DNA of 64,000 bases from Bacteroidota bacterium (GCA_016711505.1 JADJSV010000003.1:248001-312000), one strand, 5' to 3'; shown: positions 1 through 9,964, counted from the first letter of the stretch. A program made the numbers and translations. The notes: a model not told the origin generated them from the letters alone.

Positions 1-3000
1 ATTCAAGTTCGACTGCTCACAATACATACCTTGCTAATAGCACAGCTGACGATTACAATGCGAACGTCACCTTCATTCAAAAAGGTACGAGTGTTAACTT
101 ATACCCGGCTTATACAAAGAATTCAACTTTCTCAGGTAACATTACAACTGATGGAACTTCATCAATGCAATTTGGTGGAAATGGTGGAACAGTAGTTTTT
201 GATGGTACATCTGCCCAATCAATAAACAGAGGCACAACATCACTTTATCCAACGATAAAAAAACTACAGGTGAATAAGGCAAGTAATTCACTCACCATAA
301 ATTCTCCACTTATTGTTTCAGATTCTTTGCAATTAACAAATGGACGAATCAATACCGATACAACCAACTTACTTTCGATTTCACACGGCGGAAAACTAAT
401 TGGTGGAAGTGACTCGACTTACATCAACGGCCCGTTAAAGAAAACCGGAAACGCTGCTTTTACTTTTGCAGTGGGTTCTTCTTCTCTTGCATATCCGTAT
501 CATCCGCTTGAAATCACTGCGCCAGTTTCGTCTACAGATTCCTACACTGCACAATACTTTCCGACAGGACAAAATTTTGGTTCAGTATCAGATACTTCAG
601 TTGATAATTTAAATGAGTGTCAATATTGGAGGCTGACTCGAAATTCAGGTGTTTCAAAAGTGAAGCTAAAATTAAGTTGGAATAATGACACATGTTTACT
701 ACTGTCGCCACAAAATGTTAGAGTGGTTTCTTGGGATAGTATTAAATGGAAAGATCTCGGAAACAGTGGATATTCAGGCGACAGTATCAAAGGTTATACT
801 GCTTCCTCTGATAGTATAGAGAATTCCACCTATGTTACTCTTGCTCTAAGAAAGTGTTTATTCTTTCATTCAACGATAAGTTCTAAGTCTGTATCTTGTG
901 AAGGTCGTTCTGATGGTTTTGGAGAAGTGTCTCTTTACAGAGGCACTCCGCCATATTCATTTAGTTGGGAGCCAATAATGGGGGATAAAAAGTATAACGA
1001 TGGGTTGAGTCCAGGTAAATATTACATTACAACTAAAGATAGTAAAACTTGTCAATTAAGAGATAGTATTACTATTGAAATACCAGAACAAATGGAAGCT
1101 ACCTTTACTATTGACTCATCTGATTGCGGATTAAAAAATGGAAGTATTTCGGCGTCATTATCAGGAGGAGAAGGGCCATATAATTATTTTTGGCCGGAAC
1201 TGGGAATAAGAGATTCAACTGCTTCGAGTATAAAAAGTGGAAAATACTCGCTCGTTGTTACCGATTCCATAGGATGCACAGCAGGTTTCTCAGCCACTCT
1301 TTCTGATAAAAATGGTCCGACAGGAAGCATAACAGAGTTACTTGCAATTTCTTGCTATGGCCAAACTAGCGGTGAACTTAAATTTGAGTTAGGCTGGTCA
1401 GATACTACTATATCAAAGTTTCAATGGGATAGAAGTATCTCGGATACAGATAGTATTATTTCGGAAATTGGTGCAGGAATGAAAGGATTACAGGTTATGG
1501 ATGCTAATGGTTGTAGTTCTTTTTTTAATTATTTACTTACAGAACCAAAAGAAATTAAAATTAATTTTAATGTAACCAACTCTCATTGTTCTCTCTTTGA
1601 TGGAAGTATAGTTTCATTAGTCACAGGTGGAGAAAGACCATATGTATATAGTTGGAGTAGTTTAGGAAGTGATTCAGTAGAAGGTGACTTGCGCTCTGGG
1701 TACGATACGTTAACTGTAACCGACAATAATAATTGCCAAGCTATTTCAATTGCGGAAATTTTAGATGACGATGGGCCAATTTTAGCGCCACATATTCTTT
1801 CTGCAGCTAATTGCTTTAATGATCCGAATGGTAGTGTAGCTATTGCTGTGACTTCCGCCACTGCTCCATACAATTTTACATACTTTCCCGATGGAGAGAA
1901 TAAGGATACACTTTCCGGATTGTCTGTTGGAGAATATTCTGTAGTTGTTGAAGATGCGAATGGTTGTTTACAAAAGAAGACTTTTGTGATTCCAGGTTAC
2001 GACCCATTAGACATTAGTTTGTATACTGAAAATGCAAGTAACGATTCTGTAGGTGATGGTAAAGCTTTTGCCTTTGTATTAGGTGGGAAAACGCCTTATA
2101 CCTATTTATGGTCTGATAGTTCAATCTTGGATTCGATAAGTAATTTATCATTAGGAGATCACTCTTTAATTGTAACTGATCAAAATGGGTGTATTGACAC
2201 GGCATTATTTAGGATTAATACTACAATGTATCCTGTAGATGAGCAGTTTCAATGTAATAATTCACCTATTCCTGGATCATGCCCTCCAATTACTATAACC
2301 TGCCCTTCTCCTTGTACTTCAATTTCGATTGATATGGTTGCAGATTTCGATGCAGATCCTACTGGTACTTCATCATCAGAATGTGCATTTGAATCAGCTG
2401 CAGAATTTTTGCAAGGTTTAGACCCAGATGTTGAAAAAACAATATTTATTCCTTTTGGTACTTATATAGTTGGAAGGCAGGAAAATGGTTCAGGATATTA
2501 TTTAAAAGGTAACAACGTTCTATGTTTTGATGGTATTAATAATTTAACAATTGAGGGCGAAATATTTTATGATGATACCACGACATTGATTTTTGAAAAC
2601 TGTATGAAAATTGGATCTTTTGATTATCCCAATAATCCGGATGACAGATTACTTATGTGTGTTGATGCTCAAGAATGTGCTTATAATGGAACAGATTATA
2701 GTCATATTGCCACTATGGGGCAAATGATTCATTTAAATGAATGTAATAATGTCACAATAAGAAATCTTAAGTTGGACGGTAATCTTGATAATGTAATTGT
2801 TGGAGGTGCTTGGCCGAATGGAATGCCATACGATGGAATATTTTTAAATGCATGTCATATTTTTACAATAGAAAATGTAATTACTCAGAATTTTGGTCAT
2901 GATGGAATTTGGATAAATCATCGTAAAAGTCATTTTAGTGCAAGTCACCAGATTGCTATTCCAAATTTTGCAAATGTAGGTGGCTTTATTAATAATGTTA

Positions 3001-4343
3001 AATCGACAAATAATTGTAGAACTGGACTTGTATGGGCCGGAGGCAGTGGATTACAAGTGTTCAACTCTGAATTTAGTTGGAATGGAATGCATCGTTATAC
3101 TTTACAGATGGCAGCTGGTTTAGATATTGAATTTGAAAATAGTAATTTCGCAAATACAAACGGATATTTTTACAATTGTAGGTTTGAGTACAATAATTTT
3201 TATGGAATGGTAAATGATGCTCACGCCCAAGTAAATGAATTTACCTCTGCACCAAATTCGTCCTTTAACAGAGATCATATTTTTCGTTTATGTACATTTA
3301 TTTCAGCCTCTCGACCAAATAGTAAAGCAATACATCCAAATACAAAAGGCATGCATTTTATAGATTGCGATCTTTACGGGTGGTGCGCAAATGCGTATCA
3401 AAACGCGCGTTTCTATTTAGGAACAAATGGGCAATTAATAACTTTTCCAGATCAATCGACTTCATTTACGGGTTGCGATTTTTTCGAAGAGTATACAGAT
3501 CCAATTGACAATATTACACGATCCTTTGGTTGGGATGTAGATGAAACAGGTACTGGTTGTCCCGTACCTTGGCATCATCCACTGGTTGAATTCTCAACAG
3601 GTTTGGGGGTACGATTTATAGGTTCAACAATTACAACGAACTATACAATGAAATGGATTCTACTTTCAACTGACGGACAACCAATCATTGTTCCACGTGC
3701 TTTATGGAATGTAATTGATATTGGACCATCTGGTGCATCTTCAATTTGGAGGAATTTCGGATTGAATGCATGCGATCCGATTAGTTGTGAAAGAAACCTC
3801 GGCTCTATAAATCACACACGTCTTGATAATCCATTGCAAATAATAGGAATAACCGGATTAAATAATGCTTCAGCAGCATGTGGAGGTCAAGATCATTACT
3901 ATCTTGAAACTCTCGATTTAAGCATCGATGATAGAAATAATAGACTTTGGGGTGATAACATTACAGGAAATCCTTCTCAGGTTTTTCCGGGTTTAAATGT
4001 TAGTCCTTCTGTTCCAAAATTCGAGTACATTGATCCATCTCCAATTTCAGTATTTTCTGATTGTTCAAATTGCACTGGATCAAATGATGATTGTTTTGCT
4101 TGTTCAACAACAGAACCATCACCCGCCTGTCCACCTACACCGGCTTTAAGAAAAGGGAGCTCTATAAAAGCGGATGTCTCTAATTCAAATGAATTGTCAG
4201 TATCTCCTAATCCGGTCAACTCGTTTTTAACAATTGAAAATGAGATTCCTATTCAAGAAATCAAAATATTTGATATCTTTGGTTCACTTGTGTTATCGGT
4301 TATGGTTAATAGTTCATACGTTGAATTGCAAGTGTCTTTTTAA
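1..4343 (+). CDS. Large T9SS-exported surface protein: SprB-like repeats plus beta-helix domain (5' partial, frameshifted at the C-terminus)
   Basis: The frame is open from base 3, so the true start lies outside the window; the first ATG inside is at 165. From the N-terminus one sees a low-complexity adhesin-like region with an INGPLKKTG motif, then about six SprB-type Ig-like repeats (roughly 850-2230; each has a Cys followed by a DG or NG turn and a YxWS-like strand). A right-handed beta-helix of pectate-lyase type follows (about 2330-3700, starting near ADFDADPTGT). The end is a T9SS type A sorting domain (SVSPNPVNSFLTI). The product should be secreted and anchored at the cell surface, probably as an adhesin or polysaccharide-binding protein; the substrate is unknown. 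The frame stops at 4343 inside the sorting domain. The missing end (LKPGTYFIDADNSLHKMFVK) continues in another frame to a TGA at 4403-4405, which would overlap the next start codon by 4 bases. Confidence 0.85.
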   Translation, partial: SSSTAHNTYLANSTADDYNANVTFIQKGTSVNLYPAYTKNSTFSGNITTDGTSSMQFGGNGGTVVFDGTSAQSINRGTTSLYPTIKKLQVNKASNSLTINSPLIVSDSLQLTNGRINTDTTNLLSISHGGKLIGGSDSTYINGPLKKTGNAAFTFAVGSSSLAYPYHPLEITAPVSSTDSYTAQYFPTGQNFGSVSDTSVDNLNECQYWRLTRNSGVSKVKLKLSWNNDTCLLLSPQNVRVVSWDSIKWKDLGNSGYSGDSIKGYTASSDSIENSTYVTLALRKCLFFHSTISSKSVSCEGRSDGFGEVSLYRGTPPYSFSWEPIMGDKKYNDGLSPGKYYITTKDSKTCQLRDSITIEIPEQMEATFTIDSSDCGLKNGSISASLSGGEGPYNYFWPELGIRDSTASSIKSGKYSLVVTDSIGCTAGFSATLSDKNGPTGSITELLAISCYGQTSGELKFELGWSDTTISKFQWDRSISDTDSIISEIGAGMKGLQVMDANGCSSFFNYLLTEPKEIKINFNVTNSHCSLFDGSIVSLVTGGERPYVYSWSSLGSDSVEGDLRSGYDTLTVTDNNNCQAISIAEILDDDGPILAPHILSAANCFNDPNGSVAIAVTSATAPYNFTYFPDGENKDTLSGLSVGEYSVVVEDANGCLQKKTFVIPGYDPLDISLYTENASNDSVGDGKAFAFVLGGKTPYTYLWSDSSILDSISNLSLGDHSLIVTDQNGCIDTALFRINTTMYPVDEQFQCNNSPIPGSCPPITITCPSPCTSISIDMVADFDADPTGTSSSECAFESAAEFLQGLDPDVEKTIFIPFGTYIVGRQENGSGYYLKGNNVLCFDGINNLTIEGEIFYDDTTTLIFENCMKIGSFDYPNNPDDRLLMCVDAQECAYNGTDYSHIATMGQMIHLNECNNVTIRNLKLDGNLDNVIVGGAWPNGMPYDGIFLNACHIFTIENVITQNFGHDGIWINHRKSHFSASHQIAIPNFANVGGFINNVKSTNNCRTGLVWAGGSGLQVFNSEFSWNGMHRYTLQMAAGLDIEFENSNFANTNGYFYNCRFEYNNFYGMVNDAHAQVNEFTSAPNSSFNRDHIFRLCTFISASRPNSKAIHPNTKGMHFIDCDLYGWCANAYQNARFYLGTNGQLITFPDQSTSFTGCDFFEEYTDPIDNITRSFGWDVDETGTGCPVPWHHPLVEFSTGLGVRFIGSTITTNYTMKWILLSTDGQPIIVPRALWNVIDIGPSGASSIWRNFGLNACDPISCERNLGSINHTRLDNPLQIIGITGLNNASAACGGQDHYYLETLDLSIDDRNNRLWGDNITGNPSQVFPGLNVSPSVPKFEYIDPSPISVFSDCSNCTGSNDDCFACSTTEPSPACPPTPALRKGSSIKADVSNSNELSVSPNPVNSFLTIENEIPIQEIKIFDIFGSLVLSVMVNSSYVELQVSF

Positions 4344-4401
4344 AACCAGGCACTTACTTTATTGATGCAGATAATTCACTTCACAAAATGTTTGTCAAGC
4401 T

Positions 4402-5973
4402 ATGAAAACACTTTTTCTTTTCTTTTGTGTGATTTTGGTATCGGAGATTGATATAATTGGTCAAACAGTAAACATTTCATGGATTTATTCATATGGAGGC
4501 TCTCTTGATGAGTTTCCTGGAACAGTTGCTTCGACAAGCGATGGTCAAATCATATTATTAGGCACTGAAAAATCAAATAATGGTGATATTTCCAATCATA
4601 TTGGAACGGTCGGTGCTGGTAATGTTTGGTTTGTGACCTTAGACAGTATAGGGGTATTACAGTCAGAAATAAGTCGCGGAGGCACTTCTAGTGAAATAGG
4701 AACATATCTTTTACTAAAGGACGATTCAAGTTTCTCAGTTGGAGGCATTACAAGTTCCAATGATGGTGATGTTATAGGAAATCATCCTTGGAGTGGAAAT
4801 CCTAGTGTTCCTTCTCAAGATTATTGGGTGCTTGAAATGAATTCACTAGGTGGAATTGTCTGGCAACGATGTTATGGAGGAGGAAATGAAGATTATCTAA
4901 GTGGAATAACTTCCACTTTTGACAATGGGAGTCTTCTGATCGGGACAACATTAAGTAGTGATGGAGATGTAAGTTGTCAATACTACGATGAAATATGGGT
5001 AGTAAAAACTGATTCCGTCGGAAACATAGAATGGACTCATTGCTACGGCGGCATTTATGGAGGTAATGGTGTTTCATGCTGTCAACTGTCAGATAGCAGC
5101 TATTTAATAACAGGTTATTCCGAGGCCAATTTCACAAATGCTCATGGTGCTTCGGATGTTGTTGTTTCAAAAATTGATGTAACAGGAAATGTACTTTGGA
5201 CAAAATGTTATGGAGGTAGTGGGATAGATAATGCGGCTAAGATTTTACCATCAGGACTTAATTTTTATGTCATTGCAAATACGAATTCAATTGACGGAGA
5301 TGTCACAGGATATATGGGTTATGGAGATATTTGGATGTTTAAATGTGATTCTGCAGGAAATATACTATGGCAAAACTGCTACGGTGGTTTAGGAATAGAT
5401 TGGTCATATGGTGGTTCCATTACTTCAGACGGAGGACTTATCTTTACCGGTTACTCAACAAGCAATGATTCTGTATTTGTAATTAGCAATCACGGACAGT
5501 TTGATGCATGGGCTGCTAAAGTTGACAGCATGGGTAATCTCGAATGGGGTAAATCAATTGGCGGATCTTTGGATGAAGAGGGAAAAGATATTAAAGAAAT
5601 TGATATCAATCATTACTTGTTAACTGGTTCAACTCAATCTTCAGACGGAGACATGCCGGCAAATAATCATGGGAATAAAGATATTTGGGTTGCTAAACTC
5701 GAGGTTCTTCCAACATCAACCCAAAACACATCAACATTTATAAAGGATCTTAATGTTATTTGGTCATCCGGAAAACTTCAGGTAACAATAAATAGCGTGA
5801 ATGAAAGTTGGCAAAATATTTCCATTACTGATTTGCTTGGAAGGGTTTCTTATATAAGGAAAGTTCGTCTTTTACCTGGAAAAAACAATTTAGAGGTTGG
5901 TGGTTCCTTTGAACAGGGAATAAAAGTAGTTACTGTAGGGGATGCTCGTGCGAAAATTGTTATTGCAAATTGA
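4402..5973 (+). CDS. T9SS-sorted secreted repeat protein (CYGG/SSDGDV beta-propeller-like repeats)
   Basis: The 523-residue protein starts with a signal peptide (MKTLFLFFCVILVSEIDIIG) and contains about seven repeats of some 60 residues. Each repeat has a W-x-CYGG-like start, a DGG/DDS strand, a GxTxSxDGDV turn and a DIWVVKxDSxGNIxW end, a pattern that suggests beta-propeller blades. The last 80 residues look like a T9SS type A sorting domain (ISITDLLGRVSY). The ATG overlaps the frameshift-restored end of the upstream gene (ATGA), which suggests translational coupling in one operon. It is intact, whereas a paralogue just downstream survives only as a C-terminal piece. Family membership is by pattern only; ligand and function are not known. 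Confidence 0.8.
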   Translation: MKTLFLFFCVILVSEIDIIGQTVNISWIYSYGGSLDEFPGTVASTSDGQIILLGTEKSNNGDISNHIGTVGAGNVWFVTLDSIGVLQSEISRGGTSSEIGTYLLLKDDSSFSVGGITSSNDGDVIGNHPWSGNPSVPSQDYWVLEMNSLGGIVWQRCYGGGNEDYLSGITSTFDNGSLLIGTTLSSDGDVSCQYYDEIWVVKTDSVGNIEWTHCYGGIYGGNGVSCCQLSDSSYLITGYSEANFTNAHGASDVVVSKIDVTGNVLWTKCYGGSGIDNAAKILPSGLNFYVIANTNSIDGDVTGYMGYGDIWMFKCDSAGNILWQNCYGGLGIDWSYGGSITSDGGLIFTGYSTSNDSVFVISNHGQFDAWAAKVDSMGNLEWGKSIGGSLDEEGKDIKEIDINHYLLTGSTQSSDGDMPANNHGNKDIWVAKLEVLPTSTQNTSTFIKDLNVIWSSGKLQVTINSVNESWQNISITDLLGRVSYIRKVRLLPGKNNLEVGGSFEQGIKVVTVGDARAKIVIAN

Positions 5974-6165
5974 TATTCGGCTGAAGTAAACTTCTGGACT
6001 GTTCAATAACTTAAGGGAGTTTCGTCCATGAACTATAAAACAATTTATACCTTTACTACTTTTCCAATTCTAAGGAGGCAAGTTAACCAGCTTCAAAGTA
6101 GTTTTATCAATAAGTCAAAGTAAAAACATTTCAAGTCTTTCATTCGATTCACTGAATTAATTTGT

Positions 6166-6374
6166 ATCCATCCGACCAACTACATATTTCAAGTTAGAAA
6201 AATATTTATTATAAATCTGATTCGTCAGGGCAGTAATTCTTGAAGGCGATTAAATTTCCAGTCGGGTAAAACTTCAAAAACATTTTTCAGCCATGCATAA
6301 GGTTCAACACCTTTTAATTTACAAGTGCCCAGTAAAGAATAAATCATAGCAGCACGTTTTGCTGCATCATGTTC
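6166..6374 (-). mobile_element. IS66-family transposase (TnpC) C-terminal remnant
   Basis: Read on the minus strand from about 6374 to the stop at 6225, the sequence encodes HDAAKRAAMIYSLLGTCKLK followed by GVEPYAWLKNVFEVLPDWKF and NRLQELLP. This is the typical C-terminus of IS66-family TnpC transposases. Only about 50 residues remain. The sequence near 6166 (GTATCCATCCGACCAAC) may be the outer end of the element, but this is inference. The remnant abuts, within a few bases, a coding fragment on the plus strand (from 6373), so the element or a deletion it caused removed the 5' part of that gene. Between 5974 and 6165 nothing recognisable was seen. Confidence 0.85.
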
Positions 6375-6696
6375 AAATGATGGAGATATTCAATTCAATC
6401 ACGGTAGTAAAGATATATGGCTCGCCAAATTAACCGACACTGGCAATTCCACAACAACTATGGAAACTAATAATAATTCCTTCAATGCATATATTATTGA
6501 TGGAATTGTTTTCATTAATTTTTTTAGCACAAAAAGCTGCAATATGGATCTATATATTTATGATATAATAGGAAAAGAAAAAATGCAAAAGCCGATTGTT
6601 TCCCATATTGGTTTCAATCAATTTGCTTTTCCCATTTCAAATTGGAATGGAATAAAGATAGTTTCTATGGGTAATTTTAAAAAAATCATTTACTAA
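6373..6696 (+). pseudogene. 3' fragment of a T9SS repeat protein, paralogue of the 4402-5973 gene
   Basis: The plus frame from 6373 reads SNDGDIQFNHGSKDIWLAKL and then a degenerate T9SS sorting domain ending at 6696. This matches the last repeat and tail of the upstream protein (SSDGDMPANNHGNKDIWVAKL). There is no start codon or signal peptide before the homologous segment, because an IS66 remnant lies immediately upstream. The first in-frame ATG (6460) lies after the repeat, so any product would be only 78 residues and not exportable. Most likely a dead gene remnant. Confidence 0.75.
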
Positions 6697-6728
6697 TTAT
6701 TAGTTAAAGCCAAGATTGTTGAAAACAC

Positions 6729-6767
6729 AAAAAAAGCCCAACAACCCGTCGGCGCGGTTGTTGAGCT
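6729..6767 (-). terminator. Rho-independent terminator of the 6790-11943 gene
   Basis: A 12-bp stem (6735-6746 with 6756-6767, one G:T wobble) with a GC-rich loop is followed on the minus strand by a run of seven T. It sits 23 bases past the stop codon at 6790. Confidence 0.85.
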
Positions 6768-6789
6768 CTCAATATTCATTGTTAATTTT

Positions 6790-9459
6790 TTAATTAGAAC
6801 CAGTCGCCTTTATCAGCTGATACGTTCTCCGTTGCTCCTTACTTCTGAATTCAATAAAGTAAGTCCCTGCAGCCAGATGATCACCGGTTTCATATATTCC
6901 CTGGATGTCTTTTCTAGTTTCAACTAATCTTCCACTGATGTCGTAGATAAAATAATCAAGAGGTCTTTCAGTGAGGATATGGAAGTTTCCATTGAACGGA
7001 TTCGGATAGAAGTAAACACCGAAGGCAGGTTCATGTGATGTCTCAATTCCGCTGCAATTGTCAAACGTAACCACTACAGTATCTCTGCCGACACAACCTG
7101 CTGTGTTTGTCACATTCACTGTTATCGTCTTGCTTCCAAAACCAATACCTGAACTGTCGACTGAAATGCTGTTGCTTATTGCACCTGTCGACCATTGAAC
7201 AGAAGTAAATCCTGTTCCGGCATTTAAAGTCACAACAGTTTGCGCACATACCATTGTATCTCTTCCGAGATTTACTGTCGGTGCCGGATTTACAATTATG
7301 TTAGCGTTTGTTGAAGCTGAACAATTGTTTGCATTTGTATAGGTGTAAGTGATCGAACGTAGTCCCGATCCTGCTGCCGGATTAAATACACCGCCACTGA
7401 TTCCTGTTCCGCTATACACACCACCGGCAGGTTGTCCGCCCGTCAGAGTAATTGGTGTTGCATTCACACAAAGAGATGCAAAATTTCCAAGCGTAACAAC
7501 CGGTAAAGCATTCACAACAATATTCGTTTGTGCCGAACTTGTGCAACCGTTTGAATTTGTATAGGTGTATGTAAGAGGGAATGTTCCTGCATTGGAAGGA
7601 GTAAATGTATTTCCGCTTACACCTGTACCAGAGTATGTACCACCTGCCGGACTACCATTTGAAAGCGTCAATGCACCGCTGTTTGTACACAGAGGAGTTA
7701 CGGAACTCAATGTTGTATTTGGAAGTGCATTTACAACAACTGTTGTATTTGCTGATGTCGCACATCCGTTAGGATTAGTGAATGTATAAGTGACAGTGAC
7801 ATTTCCGGCAACTGTTGGTGTAAACGTTGTGCCTGTAACTCCGACACCTGAAAATACTCCGCCTGCTGGTGTTCCTGATAAAGTTACTCCTGCTGCATCT
7901 GCGCACATAGGACTAACACTTGAGATCGTGGCCGGTGTGCCGGCAGCATTTACAACCTGCGTTGTTGTTGCTGTTGAGATACATCCTGATGCATTCGTGT
8001 AAGTATATGTGATCGTTACATTTCCAACTCCTGCTACAGATGCATTAAAATTATTTGAAGTTACTCCTGTACCGGAATAAGTTCCGCCGGCAGGAGATCC
8101 ACCTGTCAATGCAAAAGTAGATGTATTCAAACAAACTGCTTGTGGCGTTGCCATACTTGCTGCAGTTACTGCATTTACAACTATGTTTGATTCAGCAGTA
8201 CTTACACATCCATTTGCATTCGTATATGAATAGGTGATTGCAAATGTTCCGGCACCTGAAGTTGATGGATTAAATGTTGTTCCTGAGACTCCTGTTCCGC
8301 TATATGTTCCTCCGGCAGGCGAACCACTTGTTAAATTTATTGCAGCTGAATTATCGCACACGGGAGTAAATGATCCAAGTGTAACTGCGGCACCGGCATT
8401 TACTGTTATTGTATTGGTTGCATTTGCAGAACAACTATTCGCATCAGTGTAGGTATAGGTTACTGTTGTTGTACCGATCCCAACTGTTGCAGGTGTGAAA
8501 ATATTATTTGTAATTCCATTTCCGGAATAAACACCACCTGCAGGACTTCCGCCTGTCAATGTCATAGGGGCTGAACCATTACATACTGCTTGGAAGTTTG
8601 CAAGAGTTACAGTTGGTAAACTGTTTACAAGGATCGAGCTGCTTGTATTTGCAGAACATCCTGCACTGCTTGTATAGCTATAAGTAATTGTTTTTGTACC
8701 GACACCTGCTGTTGTTGGATTGAACACATTGCCTGATACTCCAGTACCACCATAAGTTCCGCCTGCAGGACTTCCTCCTGTAAGTGTTATAGGTGTTGCA
8801 TTCAAGCATATTGAAGAAGGTGTTGTCAATGATACAGCTGGAGTAGGGTTCACTGTAATTGAAGTAGTGGCACTACCTGAACATCCCGATGCATTCGTAT
8901 AGGAATAAGTTATAGTATGTGTTCCTGCACCTGCTGTTGAAGGATTAAAAGAATTTCCTGTAACACCTGTTCCGCTATATGTACCACCACTTGGTGATCC
9001 ACCGGAAAGTGTTACGGCATTTGCATTCTGACAAACATTTGCAAGTGCTGAAAGTGTAACAGTTGGTAATGCATTCACTGTAATATTTGTGGATGCTGTA
9101 CCTGAACAGCCATTACCATCGTTATAAGTATAAGTTATAGCAGTAGTACCTGTCCCTGCGACTGCAGGTGTAAAGACACCTGATGCTACACCTGTTCCTG
9201 AATATGTTCCTCCGGCCGGACTACCATTCGACAGAGTGATCGGTGTTGCATTTACACAAACCGGACTGAGCGCTGATGCTGTTACATTCGGTGTCGTAGT
9301 CACCGTTATGTTTGAGCTAGCAGATGAGAGACATCCATTTCCATCTGTATATGAATACGTGATCAGAAATGTTCCGACTCCGGCTGATTGCGGATTAAAT
9401 ATTCCACCACTTACTTGTGTTCCCGAATAGGTACCACCCGCAGGTGATCCACCGCTCAA
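6790..9459 (-). CDS. C-terminal part of a giant Ig-like repeat protein with T9SS sorting domain (continues the 9646-11943 frame past a TGA)
   Basis: This frame is identical to that of the upstream minus-strand ORF and is open up to the TGA at 9646-9648; the TTG at 9459 is only a nominal start inside a repeat. It encodes ten of twelve near-identical repeats of about 75 residues (core LTGGSPAGGTYSGTGVSG, then FNP, GTxTITYSYTNxxGC, VN). A PKD-like segment (VCAQTVVTLNAGTGF) and a T9SS type A sorting domain (FYPNPFNGNFHI ... LAAGTYFIEF) follow. There is no signal peptide, so it cannot be exported alone. It is best read as the second half of a 1717-codon gene. A strong terminator follows. Confidence 0.75.
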   Translation of the reverse strand: MSGGSPAGGTYSGTQVSGGIFNPQSAGVGTFLITYSYTDGNGCLSSASSNITVTTTPNVTASALSPVCVNATPITLSNGSPAGGTYSGTGVASGVFTPAVAGTGTTAITYTYNDGNGCSGTASTNITVNALPTVTLSALANVCQNANAVTLSGGSPSGGTYSGTGVTGNSFNPSTAGAGTHTITYSYTNASGCSGSATTSITVNPTPAVSLTTPSSICLNATPITLTGGSPAGGTYGGTGVSGNVFNPTTAGVGTKTITYSYTSSAGCSANTSSSILVNSLPTVTLANFQAVCNGSAPMTLTGGSPAGGVYSGNGITNNIFTPATVGIGTTTVTYTYTDANSCSANATNTITVNAGAAVTLGSFTPVCDNSAAINLTSGSPAGGTYSGTGVSGTTFNPSTSGAGTFAITYSYTNANGCVSTAESNIVVNAVTAASMATPQAVCLNTSTFALTGGSPAGGTYSGTGVTSNNFNASVAGVGNVTITYTYTNASGCISTATTTQVVNAAGTPATISSVSPMCADAAGVTLSGTPAGGVFSGVGVTGTTFTPTVAGNVTVTYTFTNPNGCATSANTTVVVNALPNTTLSSVTPLCTNSGALTLSNGSPAGGTYSGTGVSGNTFTPSNAGTFPLTYTYTNSNGCTSSAQTNIVVNALPVVTLGNFASLCVNATPITLTGGQPAGGVYSGTGISGGVFNPAAGSGLRSITYTYTNANNCSASTNANIIVNPAPTVNLGRDTMVCAQTVVTLNAGTGFTSVQWSTGAISNSISVDSSGIGFGSKTITVNVTNTAGCVGRDTVVVTFDNCSGIETSHEPAFGVYFYPNPFNGNFHILTERPLDYFIYDISGRLVETRKDIQGIYETGDHLAAGTYFIEFRSKEQRRTYQLIKATGSN

Positions 9460-9964
9460 TGTTATCGGCGAAGAATTAATACAGGCAGGTGCTAATGCTG
9501 CAAGTGTAACTGTTGGTGTCGGATTAACAACTATAGTTGATGTAGCTGTATTTGTACATCCACTTCCATTCGTATATGAATAAGTAATCGTATGTGTTCC
9601 CGGTCCGGCAGTTGCTGCATTGAACTTGCCGGTACTGACTCCTGTTCAGGAGTATGTACCTCCCGCAGGTGATCCTCCTGTCAATGTAAGGAGTGAAGCA
9701 CTCTGACATATCGGATTAAAAGCAGATAATGTTACTGTCGGAATTGCATTCACAACGATAGATGAAGTTGCAGATGCTGAACATCCGCCCGCATCCGTAT
9801 AGCTATATGTCAGACTGGTTGTACCAACTCCGGCAATTGCCGGGTTGAATACATTTCCGCTGACTCCGGTGCCACTATATGTTCCGCCCACAGGTGATCC
9901 TGTAGAGAGTGCGAACGCTCCTGTATTGCTACATACTGCAGCAGGTGAATTGAATGTGACTGTC
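7270..9964 (-). repeat. Twelve-copy coding tandem repeat, about 225 bp per unit
   Basis: Twelve Ig-like units of about 75 codons lie head to tail on the minus strand, recognisable by GGxPAGGxYSGxG and by a ...NGCxxxAxxxIxVN end. Eleven conserve the Gly after TYS or its equivalent; in the second unit that codon is TGA (9646-9648). Such arrays are prone to copy-number change and to assembly collapse. Confidence 0.85.

Noticed and set aside
4335..4347. Programmed -1 ribosomal frameshift at the T5/A4 run
   Set aside because: The zero-frame heptamer (T TTT TAA) is not a good slippery site and no pseudoknot is evident; an indel is simpler. Not fully excluded.
7349..9430. Series of 60-75-residue plus-strand frames opposite the repeat protein
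   Set aside because: They recur with the 225-bp period and are antisense shadows of the Ig-like repeats.
9646..9648. UGA read as glycine (alternative genetic code)
   Set aside because: TGA is the terminal stop of many intact genes in the window, e.g. 4402-5973.
7270..9964. Regularly spaced direct repeats resembling a CRISPR array
   Set aside because: The period is about 225 bp, units are coding throughout and no cas genes are present.
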